The translations under genes were made by a program, and so were the position numbers. Shown piece by piece: positions 14,001 to 27,400 of a stretch of DNA of 64,000 bases; position 1 is the first letter of the stretch, and each line of letters starts with the position of its first letter. Source of the DNA: Icerya purchasi (Eukaryota; Arthropoda; Insecta; Hemiptera; Monophlebidae); contig CM077115.1 in NCBI GenBank assembly GCA_039619475.1, forward strand, positions 539,804,315 through 539,868,314, given 5' to 3'. Under the pieces are notes generated by a model. The model was given only the letters and a program-made list of their open reading frames with translations. It was not told the origin of the DNA and made no database searches.

Positions 14001-17000
14001 ATTTTACGTTCTTCCGAGAACGCATCATCGATTCTAATAACTAAAGTTTTGTTCGACAAATACGATTTAAAAATGCATACAAATTTGCCGAAAAGAATTT
14101 CTTAAGCTTGTGAACTTAATAATTAACATACACTGCGCTATTTAAATTCCCAAAATTACTAAATAACTTTAACAGTGGAATCTTAAACAATATTAACCAG
14201 TGTTCATAACACAAATTGAAGAAATAAAAATTTTGCTACGATTGTACTACAGAAAAAAAAGCGAATTTTAAATGAGAACTTATATTAACGTAATTAGCTG
14301 CAACAAATGTTAAGTGCATATAATTTTTCAAAATGCACAACATGCACCAATAAAACACTGGCGGTGACAAATATACTCGTTTACTTCATAAAGTTTGTAA
14401 CGTTTTTTTTTATATTAATTTTATATATACACGCAAACAATAAATAAATAAATTAACATACACCGTCGTGTTTTTATATCACGCTACAATTACCTTTTCA
14501 CAAGCCGATGTGTCCTTAATGTAATCTGCATACTGCTTTTTGACTGGAGAATCATGAGCTGAACATAAAAGTTGCCAAACTATGCCACGAAAATGATGCG
14601 GAATTCCCTTCCTGACCAAATTCTAAAAATATATTTAATTTTAAGAAATTTCAATTTTCCATGACGAAATTAACCTATTTTTATAAACGAATATTTGTTC
14701 TCTTAAATTTAATGTAATTAAGTTCGTGAAAAATGTGCTAAATAATACATATGCAATATAGATTTTACTGCGTGTAATTTTACAGTGACAATTAATCAGA
14801 TATATATTGTAATTAATATACGGGGCGTGTCAAAAAAAAGGTAACACTTTTCGCAATAGGGGGTGAGACACTTATATTTTTACCTCAGTTTATTAAAAAT
14901 TGTGACTACGGAGAATTCTTAAACTGTCCAAATGCATTTGGTATCGAATTATTATGGTCTTAACACATTAACTTCAAGCAGTTTTCGCCATTGTAATTGC
15001 ATTACTAAACCGTGCGTAGCGAAACAACTGTACAGGGGTTATGTAAAAGATAGAGCGCATGAAAGAAAACCAAGAAATTTAGTTGAACTGAGGGCGCGCA
15101 TCAAATCAGTTTTTGAATAATTAGAATCGAATGTCACGATGATTCGGAATGTGATTTCTAGTATGCCTGATCGCCTTCAAGATTGCATAAACGAAGAAGG
15201 AAGGCAATTTGAACATCTCAAACAACGTGCAAAATATCATTTTTTTTTTTTTATTGTATGAAATTTTTTTAAAAATCTAATTTTAATTCAACAATGACGC
15301 TTGCTTTTACTCTGGGCAACCTCGAATAACACATGTAAAAACCCATTTTTTGTTTTATTTTAATATGTAACTACGATTACCTAATATATTTTTGCGGGAA
15401 AACTAGTGTTACCTTAATTAGGACACATGTTACCTTATTTTTGACACACTCTATATATATATATATATATATATACTTTGTTAAAGTCCCATAATAAAAA
15501 TGGATTTGTTTGGTCCGTCAACAAATTACGGCTTATTTAAACTAATAATAAAACGAAACAATTAATAAAAATTTTGAGACAAAAAAAGAACTATGCCAAT
15601 TGCATGAAAAATTACGGGGTTCAAATCAATCGAACACGGATAAGTATTGTAAAACAAACGGTTTGTTGCTTCCTGTATGTAGCATCGAACAATTAACCTT
15701 ACTTTTCTTTCTTTCTTTCTTTCTTTCTTTTTTTTTTTTTTTTTATACAACGCAACGGTGAGCACGCAGCGCGCTTCCAGTTAGTTACTGTTTAGTCAAT
15801 TGTGATTTATGAATTGCAAACATTTAATATAATATAGTTTATATTGTGAACAGAAGTTTAATTAGAATATATACAACGTCATCGCGTAAATATAAAATGA
15901 ACTTTAAATTGGACACGGCCATTATAACATGTAATTTCTATTACTAAATGCAAGTACTGATATTAAATAACCATCTGCAGTAGCAATCGTTTATTTGGTT
16001 TACTACAGAAGAATATATTCAAAATATTTATGCGAGCAGTTAATAATTCAGCCATATTAAAAATATAATTAACAGCGTCAATTTAAGCAAATTTTGACGA
16101 AAAGAAATTTTTCTTCACCGTCCTTTCGCTGTATCTGTTAAAGCTCTCATAAAAAATAAGTAATCTCAGCAGCATAGATTTTATTTAAAAATGAAATTAT
16201 ATCGGTACATCGTAAAAAAAAAAAATGAACGAATAAGTAAATAAACAAACTTCATCGAAACAAAGAGGAATATACAAAATATCATTCTTAAATTACTTCA
16301 GATCCTAACTACAATAACAGCTGACTGAACCATTTAGTAATAGAAAAGCTTAAAAAAAAAAAAAAAAAAAAAAAAGAACTTTTTGCACAAATACTCGAAT
16401 CTTGATTAAACTGGCATGTAGAAAGGACACAACTGTTTCAATGTAACGTTTATCAGAAAGAAAAATAATTTTAACATTTCCTCGACGGCTAACATTAAAT
16501 TTGACTTCTCTTTAGCTTGAAATGTGCAATAATCTTTTCTGAAAAACTGTAAAAATATACATTTCGCACGGAGCGCAAACATCGCTAAAGCGCTAGACTA
16601 TTAAACTTTAGGTTCCGGGTTCAAGAAGTAATTCCGCACTCGAGTCGCTTCCTCTCCGTCTATAATCGAACGAGGTAGAAAAAAATTAAAAGAAGTAAAT
16701 ATAGGTTTTAAGAAAAAAGGGTGATTTAGTAGTCACGATTCTTAACTTCATACTCTACAACACTTTATTACAGGTGCATTAAATAAATTAACAAGACGAA
16801 GAAAATATAAGAAACTGGAGAAAGAAAAGAGCTTTAAAATGAGAAGGTACTGAGATGAACAAAATTCAGAAATTGGCAAATCATGTGTACGGAGAAATAA
16901 TAGCTTTGAAAGGGAGCGCAGAAAGAGTTCATGCAAAAAAAAGAGGGGAAATGAAAATATTGAACAATTATGACGAAGAAAAAAAAAAAAAACAGAATGG

Positions 17001-20000
17001 AGAAATTTGGCGGGAAAAAGAAGGACTAAAATTCAGGTGCAGTATGATTGTGGGATATCGAATTTGGAACTAATAGTAGTAAGTAGTGGTGTTAGGTGTA
17101 AACGGATGGATTTCCGTCTAACCGACATCTGCGGAATGATGATATCAGTTTTTTATAAATAAAGTGAGGGTCTATTTAAATTTTATATAAATAACTCTAT
17201 TCAGTTGTATTACATAGATATAATTTTATTGCAATATATGTTGCATCGCAAAAAGTGACTAGTAGGTTATAGAGGATGGTTTCGAAAACATAATCCATTT
17301 TCTTAATAACCGCATTCTACCTACCATCTTCTGTACTTTCATCACTTACAAGTGCATCACGGCTAAATTCTTTAAAATTAAATGTTTTATTTTAATTAAA
17401 TATTGGAAATTAATAAACGCGCACAAATATGCAAGGCCTTACTCGGACTAAAAAATTTTTCTTCTTAATAAAATTATCCCAGTCATTAACAATTTGGCCC
17501 CATAATGTCCACAAGTCTTCTTCGTAATCTTCACTCCGTTCATGACTCGAGCTAGTGCCTGTAAATCATTTTAGAAATAAAAGTTATGTAACAGTTACAT
17601 TTTATTAAGCTGCAGATGGAAAATAATACATACACATAATGCGAGGGAAGGAAATATTTTAAGAGATTTTATATGGTAAAAAATAGTGAAGGAAAAGGAG
17701 TCAGAATGACAATGATGATTTAAAGAAATACGCGTACGATACACAATATACATGTACGCGCATATTTATAATCATACTATTTAATAGGAAAATTTTAAAA
17801 GACTATCATAAAAAAATGTTACGAAATTCATAAAATCTTAATCTTCAGTTAATCATTATCGTAATTTATGTTTTTGATTAAATCACAATTTCTTCATTAT
17901 TATGGAAATTAAATTTTTAGAATGGAAATTCAAAACGTTTACCGGTTATGCTAAAACTCTTTAAAGCTTAAATTGCAGGAAGAGAGTAATTAATAAAAAT
18001 AGAATATACCGACTAGTTATAAATATTATGTTTTTACAAATTTCTTTTTCATTATTATCCTCTCACATTATCATATAGTGTTACATCGAGTGAGTTTGAA
18101 AAAAAGACTGACATTGAAAAGAGGAACAATATTTATCCTATCGAAAATTAAAGAAAATTATGCAATCGGAAACGAGTTCAATCAAATTCAGGCCCATCTA
18201 AAATTGTCGCGATACTACAAATTCGGTTATAATTTTTGATTTTTATGAATCATAATGAAACTGTCTCACAAAAATTAATTACTTGACGCGAGGAGAGAAA
18301 TAATATATATTTCTCATTCCTTTCCTTCCTTCTTCGTTCCGTTTTATTACTCCTTTGGCCATCCGGTTTGCCTACCTTCATTACCGCAAACATGATATTG
18401 CATTTTTAAGATTCCGTACACATATTATAATGTACGGAATAATCCTAATAAGGTGGTTCAGAAACGACAAAAATATCAAATAAAAATCAAACTCACGAAC
18501 GGATTGACTTATGAGCTTCGAAATTGGATGATAAATTCTAACTGAAATTCTCTTTAAAACCATATCTATAACTTCAAGCTAACCGATTACCCTGGACGAC
18601 AAAAAACTCTCAAGCAAAATCGTCAAGAATATATAATATGGAATATAAAACAACCTTAAAAAGCGCTTAAGAATTCATAACTCATCACCAGATGATAATC
18701 CTTTAAAAATTAAATTCAAAATATAAAACAAAACTCAGAAGCTCCGTTATACAATTTAAAAAAAAAAAAAAAAAAATGCGGTTAAAAAATAATATAGACC
18801 TCTCCTTTGGGTCTAAAAACAACTAAATAAAGAATGTTTACGTAAGCAATAGCCCCCAAGTAAAAAAATTGAGAAAACCAAAACGTATCTTAAATATATG
18901 CATAAAGGATCGCATTATAGGAAAACTATAGCCGGGCTTACAACTTTTTATAGTTAGACCCTCGAGGAGCCGAAAGTTCGAAATTTTCAGATTTGTTTTT
19001 TTCTTCTTCTTCCGGTCACGTGGTATATATTGATAGAAAGATCGCTATTTGTCGGGAACAACCCAATATTTAATTTCCTCAACGAAACTTTTAAAGTTGA
19101 CGCAAAGTTCAAAAAATCTCGAAAAATTACGCGTCCGGTTTGCGACGCGAGTATTAAGGTTAAAAATGTGCGCATCCTCGTATATTTCTCTCGTTTGGAA
19201 CATGCGGGTTCCTGACTATAAAATTGGGCCCTCAAGGCGCCGAAAGTTTGAAAATTTTGAACCCCCCCCCCAAGGCGTATATCGATGGAAAGATCGCTAT
19301 TTGTCGGCGAAAAATGACTTATCTCTCCTTACTTTATGGCGCGAAAAATGAAATTTCTTTGTTTTGAATTTAGTATTACGTAAACGTAAATTATAGTCTT
19401 ACATACGGAATCCTCGGCGCATGAAACATCATGCCTGACTGATCGAATAGGCGCATAAAATAACTGCTCTTCGATACTTCTTATAAAATTTCACCCTTGA
19501 CAACGCTTGTGGAAAACTAATGGTACAAATTCCCCCCCCCCCGAATTGTAATCGCATCAATTTATTATTCTATTAACTTCCTCAAACTGAACTATAACAT
19601 AAAATTATTCATCCAATTTCGCGACAAATAAGATAAATTCTAATCCAACGTACAAAATTTACAAATTAAAATTGAAATAGTAACAAGAAATGAACTTGAT
19701 TATCATCTATTACAGAGAGATAATAAATAAACGACCGGGCGGCCTACATAAAAGGTCGATCAGCAACAATTGATAAAATGCCAAATTCCGAGTATAATTT
19801 TAAATGGATTTCGAAGAACATCGGAATTATATAGTGCGAGCATTATTGATTGTTAATGTATTATCACATTTAAATTGAAGAAAAATTATTCAGAAGCATA
19901 AAATACACACACAAGTGTAAACATTACACAGAAAAATTAATTAAATTGCAACGATATTATTATGTCGGAATAAATAAGGCGGTATCGTATTCAAATAGAA

Positions 20001-22055
20001 TGAAATAATTAATTTCACAAGTCCAAAAGCTAATTAAGGTTTTTAAGTAAAGATGAAATTTTATCAAAACTTTTACTGCACGTTACGTGTATTGATTAAT
20101 GTTGATGTAAGAACTATATATATATAATGCACATGACGCGCTTTCGTACGCAGCGAACATTAAAAAATTCTTTTTTATTATTTTTAACTCCCACTAATAA
20201 TAAAAAAAAACGGCCTGTTCACGATTCATTACGAATTATTGTCGTGCGTTGCCTTTCTATCACACACTGTATTGGTCGCATTCGGTACTTCGCTGTTCGT
20301 AATCGTACTACGAACATTAAATATATACAATTTTTTTATATATTGCTAAGTAAAACTCGAATAGGGACAATACTATTCTAAAAATAGCGATTGGCAAAAA
20401 CGTAATAACGCCCATAAATACCATCGACACTATTTACAATAAAAAGTTTATTTGTAACGGGAAATTCTTCAAATTTTATAAGAATATTGTTACATTTCGA
20501 AAAAAATCCATATATACAAAAAATGCAATAATACTAATATAAAATACTTAAAAATTCCAACAAAAAGATGATAAGAAAATAGTGCATTAATTTATTAAGC
20601 AAGAGGAAACAGCAAATTTTCAATTAATAAACTCGCTGGAAGATTAAAATTTAGGAATAGAACAGTTTTGTAAAATCAAAGAAACACACACACATACACA
20701 CATATATATATGAAAATACAAATTCCTAAAAATTATAAACAGAAATAAATGGAATTTTATTAACGCTACCGAACATCAAATTATATAGTTTGCAAAATGT
20801 AGTGCTGAATTATTTAAAAACGTAAAAAATGAATAGTAAGTAATAAATACAATTAAGAGAATTACAAAAATATGAGACACATGAAATAAACAATTTAATA
20901 ATTCAAAACTTCGTATGCCGGTAACACTAATTTATAACTTAGTGAAGAATCAAAAATAAAATTGCAAAAAGAGTAATAAATAGTAATTCTACTTCTTAGT
21001 TAATACGCGCTTTAAAACGATATAATTTTATGGAGTTTTAGTTCCGAAACACGTCGTGATAAATTAATAAATCATATTATGTTTTTTTTCTCTGCGTGTT
21101 ATTATTAGTTTATGATTAATTTAACTTTCAACATTATTGCGAAATGACACGACGGATAGAAAAGATTCCAATGGTATTTTTAAAAACTCTTAACTACAAT
21201 TAAAATAAACTTCAACTCTATCTACAATTACCACACTAATAACATAAATGAAAAAGTTTTTGTTACGCTCAGTTTTACATATAACGAAAATAATATAAAA
21301 ATCAATTGATAGCATCGTCGCGCAGAACTTGCGTTTGAATACTTTAGGATCATAACTTGGAACGCATTTCGTTAACTGATGAAGAATTGAATAATTCTTC
21401 TTCTTCTTTTTAGCAGCATTCACTTTTACCATAACTTTCTACTTGATGCGTTATCGAAACTCCTGAATTACTTATAAGAGTTAGCTTAGCTTAATTGTAA
21501 AAATAAAATGCAATTTTTTCGTTAAAAGCAAAGCTATTTATTGACCCTTTTTCGAAAAATTCCTACATCCTCCAGGCATGGCATACATAAATCAATGCTG
21601 TATTCTCTACATTTCTGTTTTAGCATTGTAATTGTTAATAGGTGTTCGTTTGTACTGAATCCTGACCTGAAGCCATATATATATATATATATATATATAT
21701 GAATATATTAATTACAACGTAATTCTTAGGCTACCTCTCCCCTCACCATTAGAAAAAATGTCTCAATTTTATGTAACGAAAAATGTCCCAATTTGATGTA
21801 ACGTTTGTTATATTTTATAGGATTTTTGTGATTATTATTTAAAAAATGTCTTAATTTTATATAATGAAAGTTAAATGTTAGGATATGATTTTTGTGATTA
21901 TGTTATTTTTTTTGTGTTAATGCTAGTAAGAATTACGTTGTAAATTTTGATCATTTTATACAAAGTACAGAAGAGAAAGAGATAGAAATGAAAGCAAGAG
22001 GGGTCAAGGGGCAGGACCCCTTGCGAGGCCAAAATGGCCGAGTTATATACATATG

Positions 22056-22103
<48 letters not shown>

Positions 22104-23434
22104 GCAATGAAGATCGGTTATAACCATGTCGATTATAACGACATACCGGTTATAGAGACGAGAATATTATTGCTGGAACTGATAGAATTCCATGAAAGTA
22201 TAGGTTAGCCTTCAACGATTACAACTCGGTTACTACGACGACAATGATTATAATGAAAAATCAATTATTACGACCAAAATTGTTGGTACGCAGATAAATA
22301 ATTATCGTTTATATGACCCGTCGTCAACGCAAAATTTAACTTTAAAGGTGTTTTGCGGATAAGTGTAACACAAAAAAAAAACACGAAAAAAATAAAATTC
22401 GTACAAATTCTTTATTCTGCTTATGTTGTTTATCAGCATGTTAAATGCTTATTATCGTATTATAAACTCGACGATACCGGATGACAATCTCTACTGTAGG
22501 TCATTATAAAAAATATTGGAAAAAAGTTAGACTACTCATCTCGTTATGAAAAAATATCGAAAATTACAAATTTCTTCAAAAATAAGGAAAAGTTAAATTT
22601 TCGACGCAAATTACTTTTTTTTCCCTTTCCGAATTTGTTTTACACTGATTTAGGTTTTATTTTTTGTGATAAATAGGGTGTACACGGTGACGGCATTTAT
22701 ACTGTTGACCAGAAAAATTTAATCGAAGGTTTTACGCAGCTCGACAGGTGGAAATCAGTTTGTAATTACTGAAGAGTGACGTCATAAAGGCACATTATTG
22801 GACATGAAAGTAAGCTTAACGCATTCACTGTCAAGTATCCAGATGCGTCTTGGACCCAGAAGAATAATACCCGTCGATGCCTCTAAAGTGTACAACGCTA
22901 TAATGGATTTCAATCCTCTTCTTTTGCGGTCAAAAGTTAGAAGATTAAATCTTCTATTCTTGACTTCCCGATAGTGTTTAAGGACGCTGTAGTTTATTCT
23001 TTAATATCTTCACATCCAGTATATTAGCGTATATCGGTGTTACACTGACAGTTCCTCATCGTGTTGTAACACATACTGCCTTAATTTTGTTCAATGCCTT
23101 GGTCCACAGTAAATTTTCACTGAAAGTCAGTTCCTCGTTAACCCTATATTTAGATTTGAACAGTAACTTCCCTGCCAGATTACCTTCGTAAGATCTCTTC
23201 ATTGAACATTTTCGAATAATAAGCTCGGAAATTCTTGCTAGAGACTTTTAACACCTCTCTTCGACATTCTGACTGTACATGACGTGTTTTATTCTTTTTA
23301 TATCGATACTCTACTGCTTTATGCTCTATAGTGTCGCATTTCTACAGATTATGGTTGAGATCTATTTGATTTTTTTGTTTTATTTTAGATATTCTGATGT
23401 AGCTTTCCAGGTTCGGTATAAGCTAAATTCAAAA

Positions 23435-23465
<31 letters not shown>

Positions 23466-24425
23466 TTTTTACTTTTTAATTTTTATACGAGTTAATCTCT
23501 CTTAAACAACACACCATATTTAGAAGCGGAAAAATTTAATGCAATATGATTCGTAGAATTTTTGATTTTGAACTTCCTATCTCTATAAGGCTAGATTTTA
23601 TTTATTCAATAGATCACTCAACACTTTTATTTTTCGCTCGGTTATTCCTTTTTAATATTTAGAAAAAAAAAAAAATACCACTTTTTTCATGTACAAAATG
23701 TAAGTACTTCCGTCCAAAAATTTCTATTTAAATCGCACGAATTTAGATAACCTGAAAAGAATTAAAAATAAAAATACTCAAAAAAAAAAAAAAAAAAAAA
23801 AAGGAGGGTCACCACCACGGGGGGAGTTAGTAAAAACTTTAACGCTGGAATTCTTTCACTCGTAAAAATTTCTGCACTTTTCTCTTTTAAACTTTTTTTA
23901 AAAGGTTGTTTTAAAGGGGCCCACGGCAATTTCAAAGACTAACCGCTCCATTTTATCGAATGGGTCCGCAGATCTACAGAAAACTAACATAGAAAAAAGA
24001 ACTATTCATTAAAGTCACTAATCATGTTGCCCCCCTTATTTTGTTTTTTTAGTCGTTACTAACCATCGTCTCAGTTTTCTCGCGATATATTCACATTCAA
24101 AGATACGCTAAACGGGCAGTAGTTTTAGCTAATAAAAATTGTTCCGCGCTATAAAAAAATGATAATAATAAACGGAAAAAAATTAAATTAAAATTTCATA
24201 CGGAAATTTTTCATTTAGAAATAACGCATAAACGCATATTTAGATAATACGCTTACACGCGTGTAATGTAAAATGTGTGTGTGTGTGTATAAGTATAATT
24301 GTATGTTTTCAATTTCATAAATTTTTAAATATATATTTTTTCAATTATAATTTTACCGTTCGAAGATTTGAAACCAATAAAAAGTTCGAAATATTTGTCT
24401 CTTTTTATAATGCGTAATCATTTAA

Positions 24426-24457
<32 letters not shown>

Positions 24458-27400
24458 ACAAATGATGCAAATTGGGAATAGAACAAAAGAAAAGCTGTGA
24501 ATTTCCAAATAACAAAAAGAAAAAAGAAATTGGCAAATCCGCATGAACAACCAAGAAGAAAAGGAACTCTGATAAAAGGCCACTTGCTACATTAGAGTAT
24601 TGTGCCATTCATAAATTTCCGTGTTATTTGTTGAAAAACAGTTCACGATATTTTTAAGTTTTAAACAGAGAAAAAAGAAAAAAAACGTATTAATAAATAT
24701 TTTTACGACGCTGGTATAATTTTAAAAGTTACTTACCCGAGTTCAACGATATCTGCGATGTATCTGAGCTTCTTCTTGAATGACCGCTATTATTTGATAT
24801 TGAATTAAGCGATTTTGAGTCAGATTCTATTAACCTGCGATAAAATATAAAATGTCGACCACTTTACCGTATTGAATAAATTCATTTAAGCGTGACTTTA
24901 ACTAATAAAGATACTCTACTCGCATATGCATACAATTAATTTTACTGTTATTTTTTATTTTACAAAGTCGGGCTTTTCAAAAAGAAAAAGTATAATTTTA
25001 TTCTAGGAGGTATCTGCGTATTAAACAGTTTAAATTCAACTACTCCCTAAATTAAGTGTGGGGAAATTCCGAATACAGCTTATACAATTTAATACTACAG
25101 GAGCTTCATTGTAATGGTTTAGTACCTTGTACTATGGCAGCAGTACTCCTATATATTTTATTACTCCAGAGCACACCATATTGAAATTGTACCTTATCCC
25201 CAATGGTGAAAGTTGGAACGCATGTTTTTATACTACTTTGATCTTATTTTAAATTTTCCGATTATTCCCGTTGAATGTGTATATATATATATATATATAT
25301 CTAGTAAGATGAGAAAAAATAGCAATAGCTGCTAGAATAGCACTATCAGTTGCTATTCATTTATCCAAATAGCTGTTACTGCTAGTTCGTATTGCGCATG
25401 TGTCAGAATTAGTATTGCTATTCCATTTAGCAATTGCTAGTGCTGTTATGTCTAGCGACTACTATTGTAATTGCTGGTGGTATTGGATTTATCAACTGCT
25501 GGACAACTGTAATTGCTATTTAAAAGCAATTGCGACTTCAACGCTTATTTTAGTTTAACTTATTATTATTTAAAAGTGGAGAAATGAAATAAAGTAGTTG
25601 GAAATTATGAATTTTTTTATGTATATAAAAAAAAAAAATTAACTTTTAGTATTTTGTATCAGTATAGTGGAAAAAAAAAAAATAAATATATATATATAGA
25701 TAATACACGAGAAGTTAATTACCTTTGAATAAAAGCAAATTGCATTTATTACACTTACGCATATATAATAAATCTAATAAAAAATTAAAACGTTAAATTA
25801 TTATTGTAAAAAAAAAAAAAATGAATCAATAATTTAATCACAAACTACAATTTTTGAGATTCCGTACACATATTATAATGTACGGAATAATCCTAATAAG
25901 ATGGTTCAGAAACGACAAAAATATCAAATAAAAATCAAACTCACGAACGGATTGACTTATGAGCTTCGAAATTGGATGATAAATTCTAATTGAAATTCTC
26001 TTTAAAACCATATCTATAACTTCAAGCTAACCGATTACCCTGGGCGTCAAAAAATTCTCAAACAAAATCGTCAAGAATATATATAATATGGAATATAAAA
26101 CAACCTCAAAAAGCGCTTAAGAATTCATAACTCATCACCAGATGGTAAACCTTTAAAAGTGAAATTCAAAATATAAAACAAAACGCGGAAGCTCTTTGTT
26201 TTTCGAAAATCGTAATTTTTACTTATTGCGGAGATAGCTCATATTTAGACCGACATTTATAATTTTTTTTGGAACATTTGGTAATAATAAAAATTAATAA
26301 AAACGATTGCATATTATTTCAAATTGTGTATTTAAAACAAATTAATGAAGCGGTATTACTAACTGTAATAAATCGTTTATTTTCAAACTAATAACGTAAA
26401 TATAAAATAATAGCTGCTCGTATTTAGTTATTTTCCCGTAATGATGAATCAGTAAAACTTTTATTCATCGTCAATAAAAATTTAATTCTTAACTATTAAA
26501 AACGGGGTTGAGCAAAAATTACTTTATTCTTTATTGTATTTTTTTCATACAACTATTAGCCTAATTTTAACGAAGTGCGCTATTAGATTGTAGTTATATC
26601 ATCAATCGCACTTACTGATTATTCAAAAATGGAATAAAGATTGCAGTTAATTTATAAAAAGACGCCGTATCACTTGAAAAGTGGTACATACACAGCGGTC
26701 TGAAGGAATTCAATATAATTGACGGACTATGAAAGCGGAAAATAACAATAACCGGGAAAGATAAGACCATTAAAATCGGAAACGAAAACCACGAATATAT
26801 GAAAGCTACTTACAGGAAGACCGAATAATACCGCTCATAAAAGGCAAACATATTATTACAAATAAATAAACACATTTTTAGGCATCATTTTCATTCCCAC
26901 GTTTAAATATGTAACTGTCATAATTATTTTGTAATAAAAAAAAAGTATCGGAAACAATTATTGGACTTACTATGTGATTTTTAATCTGTTGGTTACTTAA
27001 ATTGAGTTATAACAGACAAAAAGGTGTTACAAAATAATCTGTAATTTTACAACGATTTCGTGGCATTTCTTGCGAGAGGAATAGAATTTTTTTAAAGGTA
27101 TTTCAACTTTGTTATTAAAATAAAAGTGTAATCTTCAATAGAGTCGATTGTTGTTAAAGATAAAATAGAACATTAATATTAAGAAATATTTGATTAAAAA
27201 CAGTAAAATAAAGACAACAATTTTTATTATTACCATGCTGAGTTGAACAAAAAGACGTATTTTATCAGAAAATTTATAATTATTTCTGAAAATAAAGACA
27301 ATGAAAAAGCTACAAACATAATTAGAAAATTGGTAAATCAAAATAGTTATGTATCCAATTGGAAATACCATATTCAACTTAAATTATTATTAGTAATTTA

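Noticed and set aside
22680..23270. Less AT-rich stretch that looked like a transposase remnant
   Set aside because: Several frames tried (for example VDASKVYNAIMDFNP); none matched a family pattern I can name.
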